A DNA stretch of 64,000 nucleotides from Desulfarculus baarsii DSM 2075 (GTDB lineage Bacteria; Desulfobacterota; Desulfarculia; Desulfarculales; Desulfarculaceae), in the NCBI RefSeq assembly GCF_000143965.1, contig NC_014365.1, positions 647,501-711,500 of the forward strand, given 5' to 3'. Shown here in pieces: positions 9,650-17,101 of the stretch (position 1 is its first letter; each line of letters begins with the position of its first letter). The notes under the pieces were generated by a model. The model did no database searches, was not told where the DNA came from, and was given only the letters and a program-made list of their open reading frames with translations. The position numbers and the translations under genes are program-made.

Positions 9650-10133
9650 GGATCTCTCCCTCCTCGGTGAAGTAGCGCATGGAAGTTTTTTTCAGCTCCT
9701 CCACGGAAAAGAGCAGGTCGTGCGCCGGATGGCCGACCATCTGGGCCATTTGGTCGATGATGCTGCGGCACTCCTGTTCGTCGCGGCCGTGGACCATGGT
9801 AAAGAGATTATAGTCGAAACCGGGGCAGGGGCGGCGGTGATAGGCATGGCTGACGTTGCGCACCGTGGCCAAGACGCGGCCCATCTCCGAGGCTTGATCG
9901 GCGGGCGCGCGCCAGGCCACCATCACGTTGCAGGCAAAACCCGAACGCTGGTGGCGCAGCGTCGCCCCGAAACGACGCATGATCTTTGCGTCGGCCAGGC
10001 GGCGCACGCGGCGCACGACCTCGGCCTCGTCCAGGCCCAGCTCGGCGGCCATGGCGGCGAAGGGCCGGGGCTCCAGGGGCAGGTCGCCTTGCAGGCGCGC
10101 GATGAGTTTCTTGTCGATGTCGTCTAGGCTCAT
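9639..10133 (-). CDS. ahbB: Siroheme decarboxylase subunit (AhbB-type, AsnC/Lrp-like fold)
   Basis: A 164-residue protein with an N-terminal helix-turn-helix-like region ([35 protein letters not shown]) and a C-terminal AsnC-like ferredoxin fold. In the Ahb family this fold decarboxylates siroheme to 12,18-didecarboxysiroheme. The conserved stretch [20 protein letters not shown] and the [21 protein letters not shown] segment (the histidines and Tyr near the substrate) identify siroheme decarboxylase/NirDLGH rather than a true Lrp regulator. The start is ATG at 10133; upstream sequence to 10244 is open but lacks a better start. Family enzymes usually work as AhbA-AhbB pairs, and only one gene is here, so the assignment to B rather than A is tentative. 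Confidence 0.78.
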
Positions 10134-10246
10134 GGGGCAAACCGTGGTCAAATCGTTAATGTAATATAAGTGCGGCCGCTGTGTCGGGTTGTCAAGCAAC
10201 GCGTGGATGCGCTCATATTTAGCCCATCGCGCCGCAGGATGCAATC

Positions 10247-10275
10247 TTGACCGCCACCGTTGGCCGACGTATACA
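10247..10275 (+). promoter_or_regulatory. Sigma-70-type promoter of the formyltransferase-tadA pair
   Basis: TTGACC (10247-10252), a 17-bp spacer, and TATACA (10270-10275). Predicted transcription starts near 10282, giving a leader of about 35 bases to the ATG at 10318. Confidence 0.6.
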
Positions 10276-10317
10276 AGCTTAATGTATCATCGGCCAGGCC
10301 CAAAGCAAGGATAACCC

Positions 10318-11100
10318 ATGATCACCGCCTCCCCCATCTTCAGGCCCCAGGGCCGGCCCATGCGCGTGGCCGCCTTCATGAGCGGCTCGGGCAGCAACAT
10401 CCGCCGCCTGCTGGAGCAAAAAAGCCCTCACTACGAAGTGTGTTTCATCTTCAGCGATCGGGCCGACGGCCAGTGTCAGGGCCAGAACATCGCCCTGGAG
10501 TATGGCCTGCCCTATTTTGCCCATGATATCCGGCGCTTTTACGCCCTGCGCGGCCAGAGCCGCACCGTGGCCACGGCCCGGGGCCTGGCGCTGCGCCGCC
10601 AGTTCGACGCCGTGGCCGCCAGGCTGCTGGCCGCCTTTGCCATCGACGTCATCGCCCTGGGCGGCTACATGAGCTTTCTGACGCTGGATGGGGCGGTCAA
10701 CGTGCATCCGGCCGATCTGTCCATTGTCGGGCCGGAGGGCCGGCGGCGCTTTGTCGGCGACGACGCCGTGTTCGAGGCCATCGCCGCCGGGCAAAGCGAG
10801 CTGCGCGCCTCGACCCTCTGGACCGACGCCGGCGTGGATTCCGGCCCGTTGCTGATGGTCTCGGAGCCCCTGGCCGTGGAGCTGCCCGCGCCGCTGGCGC
10901 GGCTCAAGGCCCGGCCCGAGCTGCTGCGCGCCGTGGCCGACCAGCATCAAGAGCGGCTCAAGGCCGTGGGCGACTGGGTAGTCTTTCCGCGGACCATCGA
11001 GTTGATCGCCCAGGGTCGCCTTGGCCTGGGGCCCGGCGGCGTGGCCACCCTGGACGGCCGGCTCATGCCCCAGGGCGTGCGCCTGGCGGACATCGCGTGA
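10318..11100 (+). CDS. PurN-like formyltransferase family protein
   Basis: A 260-residue protein of the formyl-transferase superfamily, which uses 10-formyltetrahydrofolate. The N-terminal nucleotide-type fold opens with RVAAFMSGSGSNIRRLLEQ, like PurN. The catalytic set appears conserved: Asn and His in VNVHPADL, and Asp in TDAGVDSGPLL, with ALGGYMSFL in place of the usual LAGYM loop. It differs from canonical GAR transformylase: it is longer by 50-70 residues, with an added C-terminal region (RPELLRAVADQHQERLKAVG), and the phosphate-binding and acceptor loops differ. So the acceptor may not be GAR. AAGGAT precedes the ATG. The end overlaps the tadA start by four bases (GTGA). Confidence 0.72.
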   Translation: MITASPIFRPQGRPMRVAAFMSGSGSNIRRLLEQKSPHYEVCFIFSDRADGQCQGQNIALEYGLPYFAHDIRRFYALRGQSRTVATARGLALRRQFDAVAARLLAAFAIDVIALGGYMSFLTLDGAVNVHPADLSIVGPEGRRRFVGDDAVFEAIAAGQSELRASTLWTDAGVDSGPLLMVSEPLAVELPAPLARLKARPELLRAVADQHQERLKAVGDWVVFPRTIELIAQGRLGLGPGGVATLDGRLMPQGVRLADIA

Positions 11101-11612
11101 GCGCGCCCACCCCGGCCCAGTTGGCCCAGGCCGACCGCCGCCACATGGCCCTGTGCCTGCGCCTGGCCCGGCGGGCCGCCCGCCTGGGCGAGACGCCCAT
11201 CGGCGCGGTGCTGGTCGACGCCGCCGGCCGGGTGCTGGCCGCCCACGGCAACCGCGCCATCAGCCACACCGACCCCACCGCCCACGCCGAGATGCTCGTT
11301 TTGCGCCAGGCCGCCGCGGCCATGGGCAACTATCGCCTGGTGGGCTCGACGCTCTACGTCAGCCTGGAGCCCTGCCCCATGTGCGCCGGGGCCATCGTCT
11401 GGGCGCGGGTGCGGCGGGTGGTCTACGGCGCGGCCGACCCCAAGGCCGGGGCCCTGGGCTCGGCCCTGGACCTGAGCCGTCAGCCGGGCCTAAACCATCG
11501 GCCCATCGTCGAGGGCGGGCTGTTGGCCGAGGAGTCGGCCGCGCTGCTGCGCGAGTTTTTCCAGAGCCGCCGCGGCAAGGCCAAGGCGAGTCCGCTGCAC
11601 GGTGAAACATAA
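11097..11612 (+). CDS. tadA: tRNA-specific adenosine deaminase
   Basis: Deaminates A34 to inosine in tRNA-Arg(ACG). The zinc-site motifs are complete: HAE in DPTAHAEMLVLRQAA (proton shuttle Glu) and PCPMC in LEPCPMCAGAIVWARV. The region VVYGAADPKAGALGS follows as in TadA. GTG at 11097 overlaps the preceding stop as GTGA, implying translational coupling. The protein is 171 residues, slightly long because of a C-terminal basic tail (SRRGKAKASPLHGET). The last codons form the left arm of an inverted repeat (11594-11603), so this tail may derive from inserted DNA. Confidence 0.92.
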   Translation: MSAPTPAQLAQADRRHMALCLRLARRAARLGETPIGAVLVDAAGRVLAAHGNRAISHTDPTAHAEMLVLRQAAAAMGNYRLVGSTLYVSLEPCPMCAGAIVWARVRRVVYGAADPKAGALGSALDLSRQPGLNHRPIVEGGLLAEESAALLREFFQSRRGKAKASPLHGET

Positions 11613-11666
11613 CAAATGTTGTAAAAACAGATAATAACCTGTGAAACATGAATTATACCGTGCAGC
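11594..11666. repeat. AT-rich segment bounded by 10-bp inverted repeats at the tadA 3' end
   Basis: GCTGCACGGT (11594-11603) is exactly inverted as ACCGTGCAGC (11657-11666), enclosing 53 bp that are far more AT-rich than the surroundings. Inside are two direct copies of GTGAAACAT (11602-11610, 11641-11649). The left arm overlaps the final tadA codons. It could be a tiny non-autonomous insertion or a long-loop hairpin; no flanking target duplication is obvious. Confidence 0.55.
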
Positions 11667-11715
11667 AGCCGAAGCGCGCCATGGACGAGGACTCTCAAGG
11701 CATGAACAAAAGCGA

Positions 11716-11739
11716 CTCGCGCGCCCACCCGCGCGCGAG
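11716..11739. other. 9-bp GC hairpin between convergent genes
   Basis: CTCGCGCGC (11716-11724) and GCGCGCGAG (11731-11739) form a perfect stem with a CCACCC loop. No T-run follows on either strand, so it may stop or stabilise transcripts of the converging tadA and acyl-CoA ligase genes, but it is not a classic terminator. Confidence 0.45.
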
Positions 11740-11769
11740 CCGCCCGATTATCCAGCCAATGGCGCGCCG

Positions 11770-13434
11770 TTAGCCCTTGCGCTTGGCTTCTTCCTCGGCG
11801 CGCAGCACCTTGCGCAGGAGCTTGCCCACCGCCGACTTGGGCAGTTCGGCGCGGAACTCCACCATCTTGGGCCGCTTGTAGGGGGCCAGCTTTTCCTTGC
11901 AGAAGTCGAGGATCTCCTGCTCGGTGAGGGTCTCGCCGGGCTTGACGACGATGTATGCCTTGACCGTCTCGCCGCGATAATCATCGGGGATGCCCACGCT
12001 GACGGCGTCGGCCACCTTGGGATGCTCGAAGAGCACCTCGTCGATCTCGCGGGGATAGATGTTGTAGCCGCCAGCGATGATCATGTCCTTGGTGCGGTCG
12101 ACGATGAAGATGTAGCCCTCTTCGTCCTGCACGGCCACGTCGCCGGTGTAGAGCCAGCCGTCCTTGAGCTGACCGGCGGTCTCGCTGGGATTGTTCCAAT
12201 AGCCCTGCATGACCTGGGGTCCGCGCACGACCAGTTCGCCCTTTTCGCCCACGCCCACGGGGGTTTTGCCGTCATTGGGGTCGAGGAGCATGACATCGGT
12301 GTTGGGGAAGGGGATGCCGATGCTGCCCGGCTTTTTCTTGCCCATGGAGGGGTTGCTGATGCCGATGGAGGTGGTCTCGCTCATGCCCCAGCCCTCGCTC
12401 ATGTTGATGCCCAGGTCGATGCCGCGCTGGATGAGGTTGACGGCGATGGGCGCGCCGCCGCTGTTGAGGCAGGTGAAGCGGCGGTCCAGCTCCAGGCTGG
12501 CGGCCTGGGGATGGCTGAGCACGGCGTTGATCATGGTGGGCACGGCCGGCCAGAACATGGGCAGGTCCATCAGGCCGATGATGCCCAGGATCTCGTTGAC
12601 GTCGAAGCGCGGCACGACGATCTGGGTCGCGCAGGTCAGCACCGAGGCGTTCAGGGCCACGATGTCGCCGTAGACGTGGAAAAACGGCAAGATGGAAAGC
12701 GTGTAGCGCTGGCTGGGCGGGATCATGCGGAAGGTGGGCTCGACCCAGGCGGCGATCATGAAGCTGGCGGCAACCAGGTTGCCGTGACTGAGCACCGCGC
12801 CCTTGGGGATGCCGGTGGTGCCGCCGGTGAACTGGATCAGGGCCGGGTCGCTCTTGTCGATGGGCACGCCCAGGGGCCGCAGTTCCTGGCAGGATTCGAG
12901 CACCTGGGAAAAATGCAGCCAGTTCGGCTCCAGGCCCATCTCGGCCGGCGTGCTCTGGGGCATGCCGTTGATGAAGTCGGTGACCTTGGTGATGATCACC
13001 CGCTCGATGTCGCAGGTCTTGCAGACTTCCTTGATGTAGGGGACGACCATGTCGAAGCTGATCAGGGTGCTGACGCCGGTGTTGGTGCAGAGGGCCTTCA
13101 GTTCGTCGGGGGTGTACATGGGGTTGAGGTTGACGACGATGGCCCCGTTGTGCAGCACGGCGTAGTAGGCGATGATGTATTGGGGCGAGTTGGGCAGGTG
13201 CAGGCCGATGCGGTCGCCCTTTTTGACGCCCAGTTTTTTGAGGGCGTTGGCCAGGCGCATGACCAGGCGGCGCAGCTCGTAATATTTGATTTCCGTGCCG
13301 AAAAACGTCGTGGCGACTTTTTGCGGATTGCTGTAGACGGCGATGGACAGGATGTCCTGGGCGGCGATATCGGGGAAATTGATGTGATGGGGCACGCCCG
13401 GATCATAATTCCGATGCCAGAATTTCTCTTCCAT
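11770..13434 (-). CDS. Long-chain fatty acid--CoA ligase (FadD-like)
   Basis: An AMP-forming acyl-CoA synthetase of 554 residues. All adenylation motifs are intact: the P-loop IQFTGGTTGIPKGAVLSHGN, the SEGWGMSETT segment, the hinge region GDVAVQDEEGYIFIVDRTKD, the binding stretch IIAGGYNIYPREIDEVL, and the catalytic lysine in LPKSAVGKLLRKVLR near the C-terminus. The architecture matches long-chain FadD, feeding beta-oxidation; a 4-coumarate-ligase-like specificity cannot be excluded. ATG at 13434 is preceded by AGAGGG. A promoter candidate lies about 250 bp upstream, giving an unusually long leader. The intact lysine makes a useful contrast with the altered homologue at 17098-18816. Confidence 0.88.
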   Translation of the reverse strand: MEEKFWHRNYDPGVPHHINFPDIAAQDILSIAVYSNPQKVATTFFGTEIKYYELRRLVMRLANALKKLGVKKGDRIGLHLPNSPQYIIAYYAVLHNGAIVVNLNPMYTPDELKALCTNTGVSTLISFDMVVPYIKEVCKTCDIERVIITKVTDFINGMPQSTPAEMGLEPNWLHFSQVLESCQELRPLGVPIDKSDPALIQFTGGTTGIPKGAVLSHGNLVAASFMIAAWVEPTFRMIPPSQRYTLSILPFFHVYGDIVALNASVLTCATQIVVPRFDVNEILGIIGLMDLPMFWPAVPTMINAVLSHPQAASLELDRRFTCLNSGGAPIAVNLIQRGIDLGINMSEGWGMSETTSIGISNPSMGKKKPGSIGIPFPNTDVMLLDPNDGKTPVGVGEKGELVVRGPQVMQGYWNNPSETAGQLKDGWLYTGDVAVQDEEGYIFIVDRTKDMIIAGGYNIYPREIDEVLFEHPKVADAVSVGIPDDYRGETVKAYIVVKPGETLTEQEILDFCKEKLAPYKRPKMVEFRAELPKSAVGKLLRKVLRAEEEAKRKG

Positions 13435-13688
13435 TTCTAGAACCCTCTCTTGCCCGAATGTTGAAGGACGACGGCCGGAGGCGCTTGCTCCCGTGGCGGT
13501 GTTACGGCCCGGCCCTGGCCGGCGCGGCGTGGCGGCGGGGGCGCGTGACGAACGGCCGATGCGGCGGGGAAAGGCGCCGGCGGCCGGTTGGCCGAGCGCC
13601 CGATCATGCGAGGAGGCAATAAACGATTGCGACAGGACATTTCAAAATCACGTCGGTTTTTCGTCGTCACGTTATTGTGATCGGGGCC

Positions 13689-13717
13689 ATAATATATAGT
13701 CGCATTTTATTTCGCAA
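13689..13717 (-). promoter_or_regulatory. Candidate promoter of the acyl-CoA ligase gene
   Basis: Read leftward: TTGCGA (13717-13712), a 17-bp spacer and TATTAT (13694-13689), in an AT-rich pocket of otherwise GC-rich DNA. The start would be near 13682, leaving a leader of about 247 bases. Confidence 0.5.
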
Positions 13718-13825
13718 GATAATTTACCTGGGCTATAAATTGCCGGCCAATAATGGTGCAAGGGTACGATCTTCCGGGCGGCGGGTGGGGGGCTTTATTT
13801 TTGGCCGCGCGCCAAAAAAACGGCT

Positions 13826-13865
13826 AAAAAAACACGCCGCCCGGTCGGCGAGGACCAGGGCGGCG
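13826..13865 (-). terminator. Terminator of the ferritin-like gene
   Basis: On the minus strand, CGCCGCCC (13865-13858) pairs with GGGCGGCG (13842-13835), followed by TG and seven T. It begins about 30 bp after the stop at 13897. Confidence 0.85.
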
Positions 13866-13896
13866 CGCTCACGGCCGCCGGATGGGCGGGCTTGGA

Positions 13897-14358
13897 TCAG
13901 TTTTCGGTCAGGATGGTCTCGTCGTACTGCACTTCCAGGTAAAGCTTGTGCTTGGCCTCTTCGTGGGCCAGGGAGAGAAAGGCGTCCTTGAGGCGCTGAT
14001 CGTCGGTGGCGGCGGCCAGGTCGGCGTATAGCTTGAAGGCGGCCTTTTCGCGCTTCATGGCCACGTTGAGGGCCTCGGCGTAGGTCATTTTGCCGCCGTC
14101 GACCACATCGACGTCGGCCAGATAGTCGGCCAGCCGCAGATCGGCCACCTTGTCGGCGGCCGCGCGCAGTTGTCCGCCGGCGCGGACTTCCTCCAGCTTG
14201 GTCTTGTGGCGCAGCTCCTGGTCGGCGAAATCGCGGAACAACTCGCGCATCCAGGGTTTTTCCATGCCGGCGGCCAGGCCGGTATAGAAGCGCACGGCCT
14301 GATCTTCTTTTTCGATGGCGAAATCCAGTATTTGATCAACCGAAGCGAAATTGGTCAT
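13897..14358 (-). CDS. Ferritin-like (rubrerythrin-type) diiron protein
   Basis: A 153-residue four-helix-bundle protein. The two halves each supply an E...ExxH unit: Glu in DFAIEKEDQAVRFYTGLA with ELRHK in FADQELRHKTKLEEVR, and Glu in VAMKREKAAFKLYADLA with EEAKH in SLAHEEAKHKLYLEVQYD. This is the rubrerythrin diiron pattern; the C-terminal rubredoxin domain with CxxC pairs is absent. Such proteins act in peroxide reduction or iron handling in anaerobes. The start is ATG at 14358 with AAGGAGAGCGTA directly upstream; the longer frame to 14385 lacks such a site. A clean terminator follows, so it is probably a single-gene unit. Confidence 0.87.
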   Translation of the reverse strand: MTNFASVDQILDFAIEKEDQAVRFYTGLAAGMEKPWMRELFRDFADQELRHKTKLEEVRAGGQLRAAADKVADLRLADYLADVDVVDGGKMTYAEALNVAMKREKAAFKLYADLAAATDDQRLKDAFLSLAHEEAKHKLYLEVQYDETILTEN

Positions 14359-14450
14359 TACGCTCTCCTTCACGGGCGTGGCCAAAGATCGCGGCGAGCC
14401 GCATGGGTAAAGTCTAACACAGGCGCGCCGGTTTTAGAGAGGCCATGCGT

Positions 14451-15743
14451 TCAGCGGGCGTCGGAAAGCATCTTGGCGAACTGCACGTCGGCCCCCAGCA
14501 CGCCGATCATGCGGCCGTCGGGGCCGCGTAGCGGCGCGGCCACGGTGAAGCAGAAGTCGTCGGTGGCCGCCGAGCGGTAGATGTCGGAGACGTAGGCCCG
14601 CCCGCTTTCGGCCACGCCCTTGAACCAGGGCCGGCTCGACCAGTCCCGGCCGTGGCCGCTGGAGCCGTAGGCGGCGCTGAAGCCGCTGGGGGCGATGTTG
14701 TCGGTGACCTGGCGGCCGCGGGCGTCGGTGATGTAGAGCAGCTCGAAGACCTCGCCACGGCCGATGCTGGCGCGCATGGCCGCCTCCTGCCGCCGGCGGT
14801 CCATGGAGGCGATATCGGGATTGGCGGCGATGGCCTCGACCATGCGCGCGGCCTGGTGGTGGGCCTCCAGGCGGAACTGGCCCAAGGTGGTCAGCAGGCC
14901 GTCGGCGCGCTCGCGGGCCATCTGGCCCAGTTGATTGACGCTGGCCACGGCCTCGGCCTGCTGCTGGGCGGCGGCGGCCACCTGCTCGATGTCGCGGGAG
15001 ATGGCGTTCACTTCGGCGTCCTGGTCCTGGCCGGCCTTGGCGATGGCGCTGAGCAGACCGTGCAGGCCGGCGCTCGCGCCCTGGCCGGGCCCGAACTCCG
15101 CGCCATCGCCCACGGCCTGGGCCAGTTGATCGACGCCCACGCCGATGGCCGAGAGCAGCTCCTCGACCTTGAGGGCGGCGCTCATGGTCTGATCGGCCAG
15201 GGCCTGCACCTCCGCGGCCACCACGGCGAACCCCGCCCCGTGCTCGCCGGCGCGGGCCGCCTCCACGGCGGCGTTGATGGCCAACAGCCGCGTCTGGCTG
15301 GCCACCTTGCGGATCATGCCCATGGTCTGGCCGATGCTGCGCGAGTGCTGCTGCATCTGGGATGTGGTATGGGCCACCTGGGCCGAGCAGGCCACGGCCT
15401 GTTCGGTGCTGGCGGCGATCTGGCGCACGCTTTGGGCCATGGCCCGGCCGGCGGCGGCGATATCGCGCGAGCGGTTGGCCTGATGGCGGGCGGCTTGCTC
15501 CAACTCGCTGGCCAGGCGGGCCAACTGAGGCGCGCCCTGGGAGAGGGCCACCGATTCGGCGGCCAGCGATTGCACCGTGGCCCGCAAACGGGCCTGCATG
15601 GCGTTGAACAACCGGGCCGCCAGCCTCAGCGGCCCACGGCGGGGTGGCGGGGCGGCCTCGGCCAGATCCCAGCGATTTTCGGCCACGCGGCGCATGGCCT
15701 CCAGCGCCTGGCGGCGCAGGCTGTTGTCGAATAGGGCAGGCAT
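14451..15743 (-). CDS. Soluble methyl-accepting chemotaxis-type protein with C-terminal Cache/PDC sensor domain
   Basis: A 430-residue chemoreceptor-like protein without a membrane helix. The N-terminal two thirds are the helical signalling domain. The conserved hairpin tip is present in [29 protein letters not shown] (split across about residues 175-205), flanked by long Ala/Gln-rich helices. After it comes a PDC-like sensor domain: [37 protein letters not shown] and [21 protein letters not shown]. So the sensor follows the signalling domain and is cytoplasmic, the reverse of classic receptors. ATG at 15743 has GGAG about 12 bases upstream. A sigma-54-type promoter at 15794-15809 matches its start. 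No che genes are nearby. Confidence 0.85.
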   Translation of the reverse strand: MPALFDNSLRRQALEAMRRVAENRWDLAEAAPPPRRGPLRLAARLFNAMQARLRATVQSLAAESVALSQGAPQLARLASELEQAARHQANRSRDIAAAGRAMAQSVRQIAASTEQAVACSAQVAHTTSQMQQHSRSIGQTMGMIRKVASQTRLLAINAAVEAARAGEHGAGFAVVAAEVQALADQTMSAALKVEELLSAIGVGVDQLAQAVGDGAEFGPGQGASAGLHGLLSAIAKAGQDQDAEVNAISRDIEQVAAAAQQQAEAVASVNQLGQMARERADGLLTTLGQFRLEAHHQAARMVEAIAANPDIASMDRRRQEAAMRASIGRGEVFELLYITDARGRQVTDNIAPSGFSAAYGSSGHGRDWSSRPWFKGVAESGRAYVSDIYRSAATDDFCFTVAAPLRGPDGRMIGVLGADVQFAKMLSDAR

Positions 15744-15793
15744 CGGCGAAAAAACTCCATTTTGTATACCGTGGCTGGTTATCATAACAGGCA

Positions 15794-15809
15794 AGCAATG
15801 ACAATGCCA
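15794..15809 (-). promoter_or_regulatory. Sigma-54 (RpoN) -24/-12 promoter of the chemoreceptor gene
   Basis: Read leftward, TGGCATTGTCATTGCT has GG and GC at the exact spacing of the TGGCAYR-N4-TTGCW consensus. The start would fall near 15783, about 40 bases before the ATG at 15743. Confidence 0.6.
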
Positions 15810-16044
15810 AGCAGTGACGCGGCAACGGCAAATTGCGACAAGCGCTTTCATTTCGGCTTGATAGCGCCAGTCAAACCAAAATGTCGGCCGTCGATCCCAC
15901 CGCGATGTGCGATAACTTGGGCGCAATCGTACTGGATGGTAGGTTTGCTGGCGGCCGTTGGCGCGGCGATTCTTTTTGGCCGGCGGTCTGGACAATCCCG
16001 GCGGCCTGGGATAATCTTTTGCGAAAAATGTCCAAGTCAAAGGT

Positions 16045-16073
16045 GGGCTTTTTGCCGTGACGGCGAAAAGCCC
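16045..16073 (+). other. 13-bp hairpin in the presumed speE leader
   Basis: GGGCTTTTTGCCG (16045-16057) and CGGCGAAAAGCCC (16061-16073) pair along 13 positions, one of them a U-G wobble, closed by a TGA triloop. No T-run follows. Likely a structural element of the speE 5' leader. Confidence 0.5.
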
Positions 16074-16110
16074 GAGCTATCACGGCCCCCACCGGCCCCA
16101 TGCCTGACCG

Positions 16111-16143
16111 CCCCGGCCCCGTGGCCCGGGGTTGTGTTGTTTT
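16111..16143 (+). terminator. Terminator-like hairpin upstream of speE (possible attenuator)
   Basis: CCCCGGCC (16111-16118), a CCGT loop and GGCCCGGGG (16123-16131, one bulged C) form a very stable stem, followed by TTGTGTTGTTTT to 16143. It ends 29 bases before the speE ATG, a position suited to attenuation. A terminator of an unseen leader transcript is the alternative. Confidence 0.45.
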
Positions 16144-16171
16144 CTCGACATACAAATCTGGAGATGAGCCC

Positions 16172-17101
16172 ATGAGCGGCGCCGAGACTTCCATCTGGGT
16201 GACCGAGGTGATCACCGACTGGGATGTGTATCACCATGGCGTAAGCGAAGTGATCGCCCACGAAAAGACCAAGTACCAAGAGATGTACGTGGTTCACAGC
16301 CCCTCGTTCGGTCGGGCCTTGGTTTTGGACGGCAAGTGGCAGAGTTCGCAGGCCGACGAGTTTTTGTATCACGAGCCGCTGGTGCAGCCGGCAATGATCG
16401 CCCACGGCGCGCCCAAGAAGGTGCTGATCCTGGGCGGCGGCGAGGGCGCGACGATCCGCGAGACCCTGCGTTGGAAGAGCGTCGAGCGGGTGGTGATGGT
16501 CGACATCGACCAGCCGGTGGTGGAGGCCTGCCGGGAACACATGGAGGTCATGCACCAGGGCGCGTGGGATGATCCCCGCCTGGAGCTGGTCTTCGACGAC
16601 GCCTGGAAATATCTGGAAGACACCCGCGAGGCCTGGGACGTGATCATCAGCGACCTGACCGATCCCCTGGAGGAAGGGCCTTCGTTCAAGCTCTTCACCC
16701 GCGAGTTTTATGAGATGGCTCGCCAGACCCTGGCCCCCGGCGGCAAGATGGTCATCCAGGCCGGGCCGGTTTCGCCGGTGGAACTGGCCCCGCACGCCCG
16801 CATGGTCAAGACCCTGGCCGCGGTTTTTACCCACACGCGCTCGTATTGTTCGCACACGCCCAGCTATGGCCGGCCGTGGGGCTTCGTGCTGTGCTCGCAA
16901 GAGCCCCTGGACACGCGGCCCGAGCCCCAGGCCGTGGACGAGCTTTTGGGCCGCATGCTGCAAAGCGAACTGAAGCTCATCGACGGCCAGACGCTTTTGG
17001 GCATGCTGCAAACGCCCAAGCACATCCGCCAGGCCGTGGAGCGGACCGATGTGATCTACACCCTGGCCGCCCCCCCGCGCTTTGGCCAGGAGGGCCGCTA
17101 G
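16172..17101 (+). CDS. speE: Spermidine synthase (polyamine aminopropyltransferase)
   Basis: Transfers aminopropyl from decarboxylated S-adenosylmethionine to putrescine. The 309-residue protein has the N-terminal beta domain (TKYQEMYVVHSPSFGRALVLDG, QSSQADEFLYHEPL) and the Rossmann domain with the signature VLILGGGEGATIRETLRW, the acidic VVMVDIDQPVVE and the catalytic region VIISDLTDPLEEGPS, where D/E substitutions of the usual DSTDP are small. The chosen ATG at 16172 has GGAGATG upstream; the longer frame from 16100 overlaps a hairpin. No speD or adc gene is adjacent. Its stop shares a CTAG with the stop of the opposing Acs-like gene. Confidence 0.88.
   Translation: MSGAETSIWVTEVITDWDVYHHGVSEVIAHEKTKYQEMYVVHSPSFGRALVLDGKWQSSQADEFLYHEPLVQPAMIAHGAPKKVLILGGGEGATIRETLRWKSVERVVMVDIDQPVVEACREHMEVMHQGAWDDPRLELVFDDAWKYLEDTREAWDVIISDLTDPLEEGPSFKLFTREFYEMARQTLAPGGKMVIQAGPVSPVELAPHARMVKTLAAVFTHTRSYCSHTPSYGRPWGFVLCSQEPLDTRPEPQAVDELLGRMLQSELKLIDGQTLLGMLQTPKHIRQAVERTDVIYTLAAPPRFGQEGR

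Larger units (their letters stand above)
13435..13896. other. 462-bp stretch without a supported gene
   Basis: Between the acyl-CoA ligase start and the ferritin-like gene stop. It holds the terminator of the ferritin-like gene (13826-13865), an A/T-flanked hairpin TTTTTGGC-CGCGC-GCCAAAAA (13798-13818), an AT-rich promoter segment (about 13680-13740) and a GC-rich leader of about 247 bases. The open frame at 13437-13670 is Pro/Arg-rich and has no coding signs. Confidence 0.6.
15744..16171. other. 428-bp divergent intergenic region
   Basis: Between the leftward chemoreceptor and rightward speE. It contains the sigma-54-type site for the chemoreceptor and two hairpins in the presumed speE leader (16045-16073 and 16111-16131). 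I find no credible gene in it. Confidence 0.6.

Noticed and set aside
13437-13670. 77-codon frame upstream of the acyl-CoA ligase
   Set aside because: Pro/Arg-rich, no ribosome site, and it lies in the ligase leader.
15744-16040. N-terminal extension of the chemoreceptor by 99 residues
   Set aside because: The extension is not protein-like, and a ribosome site and sigma-54 promoter support the start at 15743.
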